The notes below the pieces were generated by a model, which was not told the DNA's origin, ran no database searches, and saw only the letters and a program-made list of their open reading frames with translations. Below, piece after piece: positions 42,277 to 50,967 of a stretch of 63,672 nt of DNA. Every line of letters begins with the position of its first letter. Positions within the stretch are counted from its first letter, which is position 1. Both the position numbers and the translations under genes were made by a program. The DNA is from Methanothrix harundinacea (GTDB lineage Archaea > Halobacteriota > Methanosarcinia > Methanotrichales > Methanotrichaceae). The DNA lies in assembly GCA_001509375.1 (NCBI GenBank), contig LGFT01000002.1, positions 1 to 63,672 on the forward strand. The letters are read 5' to 3'.

Positions 42277-42861
42277 ATGAGCGATCTGGACCTGGTGAAC
42301 CTCCTGCGAAAAGAGCGAAAGGCAGCAGAGCTGTTACCTCTGGAGCCCGGCTTCTACCAGAAGGTGGGCGAGTACCTCGCTGAGCTGGAGCAAGATCGCA
42401 AAGATGTGAAGGACCCCTACTCCGTCGAGGCCCAGATCATCGAAGACGAGCTGAAGGCGGCGCGGGGTAGCATCGGGCGGCTAATCGACCTCCGGATAAA
42501 GAAGATCACGAGGAAGGTCCAGCGGGCGGGGTCGGCATCGAGGGACGTTGCCATCAAGGGGATGACCCCGGAGGAGGAGCAGATATATCGCAAGACCCTC
42601 GCCGCCCTCACCGAGGGGAGAGAGTCGATCCTCAACTCTGTGAACCGGGTCGAGCGCACGACCACCGAAAGGGCTTTAACGCCCAAGAGGGGTATGAACC
42701 AGGAATACGCCCTTGTGATCATGATGGAGAGCGTACCGACGTTCGCGGGCGTTGATGGAAGGCCTTATTCCCTACAACGGGGAGATCTGGTGATGCTTCC
42801 GGCTTTACATGCCAAGAACTTATGCAACAAAAATCTAGCTCGCGAATGTAGGCAGGTGTAA
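42277..42861 (+). CDS. GINS complex subunit
   Basis: The 194-residue protein is an archaeal GINS (Gins51/Gins15-type) subunit. It has the alpha domain at the N terminus ([35 protein letters not shown]) and a short C-terminal beta domain ([23 protein letters not shown]). GINS links the MCM helicase to GAN/primase in the replisome. Its place between priS and L44e is typical. The gap to L44e is only 4 nt. Confidence 0.93.
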   Translation: MSDLDLVNLLRKERKAAELLPLEPGFYQKVGEYLAELEQDRKDVKDPYSVEAQIIEDELKAARGSIGRLIDLRIKKITRKVQRAGSASRDVAIKGMTPEEEQIYRKTLAALTEGRESILNSVNRVERTTTERALTPKRGMNQEYALVIMMESVPTFAGVDGRPYSLQRGDLVMLPALHAKNLCNKNLARECRQV

Positions 42862-42865
42862 TCCT

Positions 42866-43147
42866 ATGAAGATGCCAAAGGAGTTTAAAGCTCATTGTCC
42901 TTTCTGCAAAAAGCACACCACTCATGTGGTGGAGAGGGTGCGAAAGGGAAGGGCCACGACGATGGCCCACATCGACAGGCAGAAGAGCCGAGCCCAGGGG
43001 ATAGGAAACTCTGGGAAGTTCTCGAAGGTTCCGGGCGGCGACAAGCCCACCAAGAGAGTAAACATCAGGTACCGGTGCAGCGAGTGCAAGAAGGCCCACA
43101 ACCGCAAGGGCTTCAAGGTTTCAAAGTTCGATCTGGTGGAGGGTTAA
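42866..43147 (+). CDS. rpl44e: Large ribosomal subunit protein eL42 (L44e)
   Basis: The 93-residue zinc protein begins [20 protein letters not shown] and ends with [23 protein letters not shown]. The two Cys pairs form the zinc site near the ribosomal E site. The length is standard. Its last bases (GGTGGAGG) are also the ribosome binding site of rps27e. Confidence 0.97.
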   Translation: MKMPKEFKAHCPFCKKHTTHVVERVRKGRATTMAHIDRQKSRAQGIGNSGKFSKVPGGDKPTKRVNIRYRCSECKKAHNRKGFKVSKFDLVEG

Positions 43148-43149
43148 CT

Positions 43150-43314
43150 CTGTCTAAATTTCTAAAGGTAAAGTGCAACGACTGCGAGAATGAGCAGGTG
43201 ATCTTCGGCAACGCCGCCACGGTGGTCAAGTGCCTGGTCTGCGGCAGAACCCTGGCCGATCCCAAGGGCGGAAAGGCCCAGGTCAAGACCCAGATATTAG
43301 AAGTCTTAGAGTGA
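43150..43314 (+). CDS. rps27e: Small ribosomal subunit protein eS27, apparent CTG start
   Basis: The 54-residue protein matches eS27 from its first residue, with (L/M)[19 protein letters not shown] and the second zinc pair CLVCGRTL. No ATG, GTG or TTG lies in frame at a sensible position. The first codon aligned to the family start is CTG at 43150, placed 7 nt after GGAGG at the end of rpl44e. I infer initiation at CTG. A sequencing error at the first base is the alternative. Confidence 0.9.
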   Translation: MSKFLKVKCNDCENEQVIFGNAATVVKCLVCGRTLADPKGGKAQVKTQILEVLE

Positions 43315-43319
43315 TTGAT

Positions 43320-44093
43320 ATGCAGAATGAGGGTTGGCCTGAGCCTGGCGAGCTCGTGGTCTGTACAGTGGACCAGGTGGTGGACTTCGGCGCCTTCGTC
43401 ATCCTGGACGAGTATAAGGACAAGAGAGGGCTGATTCACATATCCGAGGTGGCCAGCGGCTGGATAAAGTACATCAGGGATCACGTTCGCGAAGGCCAGA
43501 AGATCGTCTGTAAGGTGCTCAACGTCGATCCCTCGAGACATCACATCGACCTCTCTTTGAAGGACGTCAACGAGCATCAGAGAAGGGATAAGATCCAGGC
43601 CTGGAAGGCTGACCAGAAGGCCGGGAAATGGCTCCAGATGGCCTACGAGGGCGAGGAGGAGCACCTGTCGGCGGTGACAGCCAACCTCGTCAAAGGCTAC
43701 GGGAGCCTCTACAACGCCTTGGAAGATGCGGCCGTCAGCGGGATTGACGCCCTCACAGAGGCGGGGCTCAGCGCCGAGGACGCACAGAAGGTTCTCGCCA
43801 TCTCTCAGGAGAACGTCAAGATCCCCTACGTCGAGATCACCGGCTACGTCGACCTCACGAGCCCCGCCTCTGACGGGGTGGAGCAGATCAAAAAGGCCCT
43901 CAAGAAGGCCGCCAAGACCAAGACGGAGGAGATCTCTTTGGACGTGAGGTACGTCGGAGCTCCCCGATACAGAATCCACGTCACCGCCCCCGACTACAAG
44001 CTGGCCGAGGCGGAGCTGCGAAAGGCGGCAAAGGCGGCGATAGACTTCATAGTCAAGCAGGGCGGCGAAGGAATCTTCCACAGGCAGGCATGA
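43320..44093 (+). CDS. eif2a: Translation initiation factor aIF2 subunit alpha
   Basis: aIF2 alpha is part of the trimer that brings Met-tRNAi to the ribosome. The 257 residues show an N-terminal S1/OB domain (GELVVCTVDQVVDFGAFVILDEY, GLIHISEVASGWIKYIRDHV, HIDLSLKDV), a helical middle domain and a C-terminal alpha/beta domain (RYRIHVTAPDYKLAEAELRKA). The start ATG at 43320 is set by the family start and lies 5 nt after rps27e. The stop overlaps nop10 (ATGA). Confidence 0.96.
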   Translation: MQNEGWPEPGELVVCTVDQVVDFGAFVILDEYKDKRGLIHISEVASGWIKYIRDHVREGQKIVCKVLNVDPSRHHIDLSLKDVNEHQRRDKIQAWKADQKAGKWLQMAYEGEEEHLSAVTANLVKGYGSLYNALEDAAVSGIDALTEAGLSAEDAQKVLAISQENVKIPYVEITGYVDLTSPASDGVEQIKKALKKAAKTKTEEISLDVRYVGAPRYRIHVTAPDYKLAEAELRKAAKAAIDFIVKQGGEGIFHRQA

Positions 44094-44251
44094 GGTCGAA
44101 GATAAAGAAGTGCAGGAACTGTGACCTGTACACCTTGAAGGAGAACTGCCCCATCTGCGGCGCTCCGACCCACCAGACGAAGCCCGCCCGGTTCTCTCCC
44201 GAGGACCGGTACGGCAGGTACCGGCGGGCTTTGCGCCAGGAGTCCGAATGA
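44090..44251 (+). CDS. nop10: H/ACA ribonucleoprotein protein Nop10
   Basis: This 53-residue protein is short but clear. It begins MRSKIKKCRNCDLYTLKENC, followed by PICGAPTHQTKPARFSPEDRY, the Nop10 signature, with four zinc-binding cysteines. Nop10 joins Cbf5 in the box H/ACA complex that makes pseudouridine in rRNA. It overlaps aIF2 alpha at its start and the PAC2 gene at its stop, both as ATGA, so the three genes are translated in series. Confidence 0.96.
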   Translation: MRSKIKKCRNCDLYTLKENCPICGAPTHQTKPARFSPEDRYGRYRRALRQESE

Positions 44252-45012
44252 GAGAAACTGTTGTTCGCAGAATTAAGGACCTCGATCTCAATAACCCAAT
44301 TCTCGTCGAAGGCTTGCCGGGAGTAGGTCACGTCGGAAAGCTGGTGGCCGAGCACCTCATCGAGGAGCTGGAAGCCGAGAAGATCATCGAGATCTATTCG
44401 CCTCACCTCCCGCCTCAGGTTATCGTCCTCGATGACGGGACGGTGAAGCAGGTCAGAAACGAGATCTATGCCTACCACGGCGACGATTGTGATATTCTCC
44501 TCCTGGTGGGCGACTACCAGAGCGCCACAAACGAAGGGCACTACGAGCTCACGGGCGCGTTCCTCGATCTCTGCGAGGAGTTTGGGGTCAGCAGGATCTA
44601 CACCCTAGGAGGGTACGGCACGGGCCAGTTCGTAGACAAGCCCCAGGTTCTGGGGGCCGCGAACAGCCTAGACCTCGTTGAGGAGATGAAGGGGTACGAC
44701 GTCGTCTTCCAGGAGAATGAGCCGGGCGGGGGGATCGTAGGGGTCAGCGGCCTGTTGGTGGGCCTTTCGAGGCTTAGGGATATAGATGCCGTCTGTCTGA
44801 TGGGCACCACCAGCGGCTATCTTGTCGACCCCAAGAGCGCCCAGGAGGTCCTCCGGGTTCTTTCCAAGGCCCTGAATATCGAGGTGGACATGCAGGCTCT
44901 GGAGGAGCGGGCCAAGGAGATGGAGAGGATCGTGGGCAAGCTGCGGGAGATGGAGAAGGCCCAGACGCCTTTCGAGACGAGCGGCGAGGAAGACCTCCGC
45001 TATATCGGATGA
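44248..45012 (+). CDS. PAC2 family protein (proteasome assembly chaperone-like), paralogue 2
   Basis: This 254-residue member of the PAC2 superfamily is the one conserved after Nop10 in many archaea. It shows NPILVEGLPGVGHVGKLVAEHLI, LLLVGDYQSATNEGHYEL, YTLGGYGTG, and GIVGVSGLLVGLSRLRDIDAVCLMGTTSGYLVDP. A coiled-coil-like C-terminal tail follows. The activity in archaea is not known. It differs clearly from the 12306 paralogue. Confidence 0.9.
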   Translation: MRETVVRRIKDLDLNNPILVEGLPGVGHVGKLVAEHLIEELEAEKIIEIYSPHLPPQVIVLDDGTVKQVRNEIYAYHGDDCDILLLVGDYQSATNEGHYELTGAFLDLCEEFGVSRIYTLGGYGTGQFVDKPQVLGAANSLDLVEEMKGYDVVFQENEPGGGIVGVSGLLVGLSRLRDIDAVCLMGTTSGYLVDPKSAQEVLRVLSKALNIEVDMQALEERAKEMERIVGKLREMEKAQTPFETSGEEDLRYIG

Positions 45013-45019
45013 GTTGATC

Positions 45020-46357
45020 ATGACCGAGGATCTCTTCGAAAACGCGATCCGGCTCCTCAAGCTGGCCGAGAAGGCTGGGGCCGAGGAGGCCGAGGTCTTC
45101 GGTTCCGCGGCGAAGGTCGTCGACGTCGACCTCCGAAAAGATCAGGTCGAGATGGCGAGCGAGAGCCGCGACCGGGGCTTGGGCCTTCGAGCAGTCGTCG
45201 GGGGGGCGGTCGGCTTCTCGGCCACCAGCGACCTCTCTAAGCTGGAGCTGGTGGCTGAGAGCGCCGTAAGGGCAGCCCGAGCCCGGGGATCCGACGATAA
45301 GTGGCGACATCTTCCCTTTCCGAGAAAGCCGCGCCGCCCGGAGGAGGTCTACGATCCCGCCATCGCGAAGATGGAGCCTGAAGACTGCCTCGACCTGGCG
45401 GCGACGCTCCTCCACGGGGCGGGAGCCATCTCAGACGCAGAGCCCGTCTCCGGCGGCGTATCCGCCGTCTCTGCCTCGGAACTTCTAATAAACTCCAACG
45501 GAATCGAGCTGGAGGAGAAGGGCACGATCTTCACCGCCTACTTGGAGACTGTGGCGAGGGGCGAGGACGGCACCGCCACGACAGGTTACGATTTTGCCAA
45601 CTCCAGAACGGCCTTATCGGACCTTGGGGATGTGGGGCGGTCGGCGGCTGACCTTGCGGTCCGGTCCGTCGGTGGCGGCCGGGGCGAAAGCGGAAAGGCC
45701 TCGGTCCTCCTGGGGCCCATCGCCTTCGCCGACATCCTCGAAAACGCCTTCGTCCCCTCGGCGTTCGGGGACAACGTCCAGAAGGGGAGGTCCTCCCTGG
45801 CGGGGAGGATCGGTGAGACGGTGGCCGAAGAGAGCTTCAGCATAACTGACGACGGCCTTCTCTCTGGCGGGATGGCCACCTCCAGCTTCGACGGCGAGGG
45901 GGTCGCCTCTCAGAGGACTCCCTTAGTCGAGAAGGGCGTTCTGAAGGGTTTCCTCTATGACTCTTATACCGCGGGAAAAGAGAAGACCCCAGCGACGGAG
46001 AGCACCGGAAACGCTGGAAGGCCGGGTTATGCGGGGATCCCGCGGATCGGGACGACGAACCTGATCGCGTCTTCGACAAAGCCCCGGGACGTCCTGGAAG
46101 AGACGGAGAGGGGGTACCTCGTCACCGGCGTCATCGGGGCTCACACCGCAAATCCCGTCTCCGGCGACTTCTCGGTGGAGGCGAGAAACGTCTTTTCGGT
46201 CGAGGACGGATCTCTTAGTAAACCGATCCGCTCCCTGATGCTGGCGGGAAACATCTTCGAACTCCTCGGTGCGATCAAAGCGGGAACCGACGCGAGGATG
46301 GTGGGATCGGTCGTCGTTTCCACCGTCAAGGTGGAAATGAAGGTTGTGGGGAGCTGA
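45020..46357 (+). CDS. TldD/PmbA family protein, TldE (PmbA) type
   Basis: The 445-residue protein belongs to the TldD/TldE metalloprotease family, which acts as heterodimers on modified peptides. It lacks the HExxxH motif of the catalytic TldD subunit. Instead it has the TldE-type segments GLGLRAVVGGAVGFSATSD, LLGPIAFADIL and the C-terminal GDFSVEARNVFSVEDG with IRSLMLAGNIFELLG. A TldD partner is not in the window. ATG 45020 follows an in-frame TTG by two codons in the context TTGATCATG. Confidence 0.88.
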   Translation: MTEDLFENAIRLLKLAEKAGAEEAEVFGSAAKVVDVDLRKDQVEMASESRDRGLGLRAVVGGAVGFSATSDLSKLELVAESAVRAARARGSDDKWRHLPFPRKPRRPEEVYDPAIAKMEPEDCLDLAATLLHGAGAISDAEPVSGGVSAVSASELLINSNGIELEEKGTIFTAYLETVARGEDGTATTGYDFANSRTALSDLGDVGRSAADLAVRSVGGGRGESGKASVLLGPIAFADILENAFVPSAFGDNVQKGRSSLAGRIGETVAEESFSITDDGLLSGGMATSSFDGEGVASQRTPLVEKGVLKGFLYDSYTAGKEKTPATESTGNAGRPGYAGIPRIGTTNLIASSTKPRDVLEETERGYLVTGVIGAHTANPVSGDFSVEARNVFSVEDGSLSKPIRSLMLAGNIFELLGAIKAGTDARMVGSVVVSTVKVEMKVVGS

Positions 46358-46433
46358 AGGAAAGACCTTTCGAAGACAAATATATTAGAATAATTTGATA
46401 AATTTTATGTTATAATTTTAGAGGCGATTGTTG

Positions 46434-47288
46434 ATGATTATAGGTGGACCATCCTCCCAACTTCTGGGGGGCAGGGTTGCAAAAGTTCTCAATGAAGATC
46501 TGGCATTGTGTGAGTACAGCAGCTTTCCCGACGGCGAGGCCTATACTCAGGTCTGCTCCTATCTCGACGACGAAATCGTCGTAATCCATAGCACGCCGTC
46601 AGACCGAGACATAATCCAGCTCCTCCAGCTTCTGGACGTACTTCGGGGAAGAAGGATCGACCTGGTCATCCCCTACTTCGGCTACGCCCGCCAGGACAAG
46701 CAGTTCAAGCCCGGAGAACCCCTCTCGGCGCGGGCGATGGCCGTCGCCATCGACGCCTTCCTCGCGGAGGGCTCTCGGATCTATACCGTCAACATCCACG
46801 ACCGGTCGGTCCTCAAAAACTTCAGCCACGAGGCGGAGGACCTGGACGCAGCGCCCCTCCTTGCAGACGAGGTAGGGAGGATGGGCCTCGACGACCCGGT
46901 GATCATATCTCCGGACGAGGGAGCGGTCCGGATGGCGAAGGTGGCGGCAACGAGGCTTGGGATCGATTACGATTACCTTGAAAAGACGAGGCACAGCGGG
47001 ACCGAGGTCTCCATGGCCCCCAAGGAGATCGACGCACGGGGGAGGGACGTGGTCATCCTCGACGACATGATCGCCACCGGCGGGACTATGGCCCAGGCGA
47101 TATCGATCTTGAAGTCGAACGGTGCGAAGAGGGTCTACCTCGGCTCGGTCCATCCAGTCCTAACGGGGAGCGCCGTCTTGAAGCTCTGCCGGGCAGGGGT
47201 CGAGTCGATCATCGCCACCGACACCCTGGAAAAAGCGGTCAGCACCGTCTCGGTGGCGAGGCTGATCGCCGAGGCCGTCAGACCCTGA
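46434..47288 (+). CDS. prs: Ribose-phosphate pyrophosphokinase
   Basis: The enzyme makes PRPP from ribose 5-phosphate and ATP. The 284 residues show YSSFPDGEAYTQV, PYFGYARQDKQFKPGEP with the flexible loop, the VNIHD metal site, KTRHSGTEV and the PRPP motif VVILDDMIATGGTM. The length is that of archaeal Prs. The ATG at 46434 follows GAGG by 9 nt; two TTG codons precede it. AT-rich DNA upstream carries a TATA box near 46379-46386. Confidence 0.95.
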   Translation: MIIGGPSSQLLGGRVAKVLNEDLALCEYSSFPDGEAYTQVCSYLDDEIVVIHSTPSDRDIIQLLQLLDVLRGRRIDLVIPYFGYARQDKQFKPGEPLSARAMAVAIDAFLAEGSRIYTVNIHDRSVLKNFSHEAEDLDAAPLLADEVGRMGLDDPVIISPDEGAVRMAKVAATRLGIDYDYLEKTRHSGTEVSMAPKEIDARGRDVVILDDMIATGGTMAQAISILKSNGAKRVYLGSVHPVLTGSAVLKLCRAGVESIIATDTLEKAVSTVSVARLIAEAVRP

Positions 47289-47292
47289 AAGA

Positions 47293-47709
47293 TCATCTTC
47301 CCCGGATGATGGAGAAGGTGGCCGAGGTCATGGAGAGTACCTGACCTTCGGTCCCTTCCGCCTTAACGCAGCCCTCGGCGAAGGCGACCTGCCGTCCTAT
47401 TCTTACGACTCTCCCTTCGGCGACGACCCTCCCCATCCGGGCTCCCTGGAGGAAGGATGTGGTCTCCGAGATCGTCGCGATCCGGTCGTTCTCGTCGAGG
47501 GCGGTGAAGAGGGCGAGGGCCATCGCCTCGTCGGCGAGGGCGGTGTAGATCCCTCCCTGCATCCATCCCGCCCCGTTCAGCATATCGGGCCTCACCTCCA
47601 TCCTAAGCACTGCCTTTCCATCGCCAAAGGAGACCGCCTCGATCCCCATCAGTTTGAAGAAGGGGTTTGCATCTCTTCCTTTCTCTCTCAGATCTTCGAG
47701 GTAGCTCAT
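47293..47709 (-). CDS. PaaI-type hotdog thioesterase
   Basis: The 138-residue single-domain hotdog protein has MLNGAGWMQGGIYTALADEAMALALF, the conserved helix of the PaaI/YigI family with the catalytic Asp/Glu position. Strands ATISETTSFLQGARMGRVVAEGRVVRIGRQ follow. It probably hydrolyses acyl-CoA thioesters; the substrate is unknown. It is convergent with prs, with 4 nt between the stops. Confidence 0.85.
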   Translation of the reverse strand: MSYLEDLREKGRDANPFFKLMGIEAVSFGDGKAVLRMEVRPDMLNGAGWMQGGIYTALADEAMALALFTALDENDRIATISETTSFLQGARMGRVVAEGRVVRIGRQVAFAEGCVKAEGTEGQVLSMTSATFSIIRGR

Positions 47710-47862
47710 TATATCGCCTTTTCATCAAAACCGGTCTGTAAAAGCCTTTTGTAGGGTGGAATCAAAAGGCCCCTTCAAGACCGTCTCCTAGACGAAAAGG
47801 ACCCATCCGCCGCCTTCTTCGAGACCAAAAAGTGATATCCGTTCGGGTTCAAGGGTTCGATC

Positions 47863-48954
47863 ATGGCAGGGAACTCTTTCGGCAACGTCTTCAGGATCAT
47901 CACCTGGGGCGAGAGCCACGGCCGAGGGATGGGGGTGGTCGTCGACGGCTGCCCTGCGGGCCTCGCCCTATCTGAAAAGGACGTCCAGGTAGAGCTGGAC
48001 CGGAGGCGGCCAGGCCAGAGCTCCGTCTCGACCTCGAGAGCGGAAGAGGATCGGGTCGAGATCCTCAGCGGCATCTTCGAGGGGGCTACGACGGGGACTC
48101 CGATCTCGATGCTGGTCTGGAACAGGGACGCGAAATCGAGCGCTTACGATGCCTTGCGGGACCGGCCTCGTCCGGGCCACGCCGATCTGGGCTATGTCGC
48201 CCGGTACGGGGTCCGGGACCATCGGGGCGGGGGGAGGTCCTCGGGGAGGGAGACCGTCGGCAGGGTCGCAGGTGGCGCCGTGGCAAAGAGGCTCCTCGCC
48301 GAGAGCGGGATTCTGGTGGTGGGCTACGTTCGCGAGTTGGGGGGTGTTCGTGCCGGCATTCCCGACGACGCAGACATATCCCGCCTCCGAGACGAGGCCG
48401 AGAAGAACCCCGTCCGCTGTCCCGACCAGAAAGCGGCAGAGGAGATGGTCCGGGCCATCGACCAGGCCCGCTGGGACGGCGACAGCCTCGGCGGCGTCGC
48501 CGAGGTCGTCGCCAGGGGCGTCCCCGCCGGCCTCGGAGAGCCGGTCTTCGATAAGCTCGACGCCGACCTGGCCCGCTCTCTCATGGGGATCGGGGCGGTC
48601 AAGGCCGTGGAGATCGGGGCCGGGGTCGAGGCGGCTCGGATGCGCGGAAGCGAGATGAACGATCCCATCCTTCCGGAGCCGGAGGGGCCGATCTTCGAGA
48701 CGAACAACGCCGGTGGAATTCTCGGCGGGATATCGACGGGCGCTCCCATAATCTGCAGGATCTATGTGAAGCCCACCCCCTCCATATCTCGGCCCCAGAG
48801 GACGGTGGACCTCTCCACGGGTGATTCGGCAGAGATTGAGATCAAGGGAAGACACGACCCCGCGATCCCCCCTCGGATCGTACCCGTGGCGGAGGCGATG
48901 GTAGCCCTGGTCCTGGCAGACCACCTCCTGAGGCTGAGAATGGCGAGAATTTGA
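47863..48954 (+). CDS. aroC: Chorismate synthase
   Basis: The enzyme converts EPSP to chorismate with reduced FMN. The 363 residues start [28 protein letters not shown] and contain [18 protein letters not shown], the [21 protein letters not shown] signature, and [15 protein letters not shown] with the C-terminal [17 protein letters not shown]. All FMN and EPSP residues appear intact. It acts two steps after shikimate 3-phosphate, downstream of the aroA product encoded at 6199. Confidence 0.97.
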   Translation: MAGNSFGNVFRIITWGESHGRGMGVVVDGCPAGLALSEKDVQVELDRRRPGQSSVSTSRAEEDRVEILSGIFEGATTGTPISMLVWNRDAKSSAYDALRDRPRPGHADLGYVARYGVRDHRGGGRSSGRETVGRVAGGAVAKRLLAESGILVVGYVRELGGVRAGIPDDADISRLRDEAEKNPVRCPDQKAAEEMVRAIDQARWDGDSLGGVAEVVARGVPAGLGEPVFDKLDADLARSLMGIGAVKAVEIGAGVEAARMRGSEMNDPILPEPEGPIFETNNAGGILGGISTGAPIICRIYVKPTPSISRPQRTVDLSTGDSAEIEIKGRHDPAIPPRIVPVAEAMVALVLADHLLRLRMARI

Positions 48955-48967
48955 GCCCTGGCCAAAT

Positions 48968-48997
48968 TTTATATCGCCCGCCAAAAGATCGGTGATC
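48968..48997 (+). promoter_or_regulatory. TATA box and GGTGATC element before moeA
   Basis: TTTATAT at 48968-48974 predicts a start near 48996. GGTGATC abuts the ATG at 48998 and matches the complement of the 16S rRNA 3' end. A leaderless mRNA is also possible. Confidence 0.5.
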
Positions 48998-50791
48998 ATG
49001 CAGAAGGAGTTTCATTCCCTCATCTCCCTCGACGAGGCGAGACGGATCGTCCTCGGCGCCGTGCCAAAAGCGGGGCAGGAGGTCGTCCCCCTGGAGAGGG
49101 CTGCCGGCCGGGTCCTGGACGAGAGGGTGGTATCCCCCATCGACGTCCCTGGCTTCGATCGGGCGGCCATGGACGGCTACGCCCTCAGCTCGGCCGAGAC
49201 TCTGGAGGCGAGGGAGGACCGGCCCGTCGCCTTCGACCTCGTAGGAGCCGTCCCCATGGGAAAGAGGCCGGAGCTGGTGGTGGGCGAGGGGGAAGCCGCC
49301 GAGGTCTCCACCGGCTCCATGATGCCCGAGGGCGCCGACGCCGTGGTCATGGTAGAGCACTCCGAGGTCGAGGGCAGGTCCCTCCTCATCAGGCGGGCGG
49401 TCCACGTCGGCGAGAACACCCACCGATCCGGGGGAGACGTCGCCTTCGGCGAGACGGTCCTCCTCCCCGGAAGGAAGCTCTCGGCCCGGGAGATAGGCCT
49501 TCTGGCGGCGGTGGGCCGAAAGGAGGTCCGGGTCAGGTCTCTCCGGGTGGCCGTCGCCTCGTCGGGGGACGAGCTCGTCCCTCCCGGGGAGGAGCTCTCC
49601 CTGGGCCAGATCTACGACATAAACTCCCGCTCGATCGCAGCGGCCGTGGAGGAGTGTGGCGGTTCGCCGATGGTATTCGGAATCCTCCCCGACGACCACG
49701 ACTCCATGGCCGAGGGGCTTATTGCCATGGCAGAAGAGTGCGACCTCATCCTCGTCAGCGGGTCCACCTCAGCGGGGATCGGGGACATGGTCTATCGAGT
49801 CGTCGAGGATCTGGGGGAGATCTCGTTTCACGGGATCAACTTCAAGCCGGGAAAGCCGACACTATTTGGTGCCATTGCCGGAAAGCCCCTCATCGGCCTT
49901 CCGGGATACCCCACCAGCGCCCTTACCGTCTTCGGCCAGCTGGCGGCCCCGGCCATCAGAAAGGCGGTGGGGACTTCGCACCTGGCGCCCAGGATCCGAG
50001 GTCGGCTCGCAAAGCCGGTCCGGTCCGAGGGAAGGCGGCAGATGCTCTCGGTGGGGGTCGTCGGGGGGTGGGTCCGTCCCGTCGATAAGGGGAGCGGCTC
50101 CATCACCACCCTGGCCCTGGCCGACGGCGTTGTCGACATCCCCGACGAAGTCGAGCACCTGGACCAGGGCGAGGAGGTGGAGGTCCAGCTCTTCGGCGAC
50201 TATCCCGAGCCCGCCCTCCTCCTCGAGGGGGAGGACTGCCCCCGGCTGGAGGCCCTGGCAGGGGTCCTACCCTTCGAGATCAGGGTCGTATCCACCGGGA
50301 GCACGAGGGGCGCCATCTCCGCGAAAGACGGCGTCGCGGACGTCGCCGTCGTCTCCCGGGGGGAGGGATTCGATCCGGTCTGGGATGGGATGGGGCTTGA
50401 ACCCGTCGGCGGATACGCCCGCGATCTGGTGATCATCGCCAAAGACCCCCAGCTTCTCGACCTCGAGAGGATCGGGGATCTGAGGGTTCTCGGCTGGACG
50501 CGGGACTCGGAGATGAGCCGGATGTGGAGGAGAGTTCTGGAGGAAGCGGGTCACTTGTCGGTCGGATTTGTCGGGCAGGCCCGGACCCACGCTGCCGTCG
50601 CGGCCCAGGTATCGTCGGGCCGCGCCGACCTGGGATTTGTCGTCCAGGAGGCTGCAGTGGAGACGGGTCTCGCATCAAGGAAGGTGGCCGAGGACGAGAT
50701 CCTATTTCTCGTCAACACTGAAAATAAGGGCCGTGAAGCTGTGCAGACCCTCCTCTCTGCTCTGAAATCTGACGAGTTTCTTTCACGCTGA
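48998..50791 (+). CDS. moeA: Molybdopterin molybdenumtransferase MoeA fused to a substrate-binding-like domain
   Basis: The 597 residues contain a full MoeA part (about 1-400): VPGFDRAAMDGYAL, VSTGSMMPEGADAVVMVEHSE, SSGDELVPPGEEL, SGSTSAGIGDMVY and GLPGYPTSALTVFGQL. A domain of about 190 residues follows that resembles the PBP-like domain of LysR regulators and molybdate-binding ModE/MopI-type fusions (ISAKDGVADVAVVSRGEGFDPVW, GRADLGFVVQEAAVE). MoeA inserts molybdenum or tungsten into molybdopterin. The extra domain may sense the cofactor or the metal. Such fusions are known in methanogens. MoaE and MoaD are at 25 kb. Confidence 0.93.
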   Translation: MQKEFHSLISLDEARRIVLGAVPKAGQEVVPLERAAGRVLDERVVSPIDVPGFDRAAMDGYALSSAETLEAREDRPVAFDLVGAVPMGKRPELVVGEGEAAEVSTGSMMPEGADAVVMVEHSEVEGRSLLIRRAVHVGENTHRSGGDVAFGETVLLPGRKLSAREIGLLAAVGRKEVRVRSLRVAVASSGDELVPPGEELSLGQIYDINSRSIAAAVEECGGSPMVFGILPDDHDSMAEGLIAMAEECDLILVSGSTSAGIGDMVYRVVEDLGEISFHGINFKPGKPTLFGAIAGKPLIGLPGYPTSALTVFGQLAAPAIRKAVGTSHLAPRIRGRLAKPVRSEGRRQMLSVGVVGGWVRPVDKGSGSITTLALADGVVDIPDEVEHLDQGEEVEVQLFGDYPEPALLLEGEDCPRLEALAGVLPFEIRVVSTGSTRGAISAKDGVADVAVVSRGEGFDPVWDGMGLEPVGGYARDLVIIAKDPQLLDLERIGDLRVLGWTRDSEMSRMWRRVLEEAGHLSVGFVGQARTHAAVAAQVSSGRADLGFVVQEAAVETGLASRKVAEDEILFLVNTENKGREAVQTLLSALKSDEFLSR

Positions 50792-50829
50792 ACCTTAAAA
50801 ATCGAAGAATATATCTCATTATGATGAGC

Positions 50830-50849
50830 AGCTGCGTTGTGCAGCTTTT
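50830..50849 (+). terminator. Hairpin with short T-run after moeA
   Basis: AGCTGC and GCAGCT form perfect 6-bp arms around GTTGT (50830-50846), followed by TTT. It lies about 40 bp after the moeA stop and could end that transcript, or be part of the leader of the sensor kinase gene. Confidence 0.4.
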
Positions 50850-50967
50850 ATGAGCTGAAAAAGAATTTGGAGGGGTCAATAGGTCGCGATTATCTGAGAG
50901 AAGGCCGCCGCTTGGGGAGGGTCTCATCCGGGCCCTTTTCGTCGGGGATGGGTTCGATATCCCAAAG

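Noticed and set aside
47838-47870. GGTTCGATC-like sequence resembling a tRNA T arm
   Set aside because: No acceptor or anticodon stem can be formed around it. It is the start region of aroC.
47968-48999. Open frame of 343 codons opposite aroC
   Set aside because: aroC is a clear full-length chorismate synthase. The opposite frame is low-complexity and unsupported.
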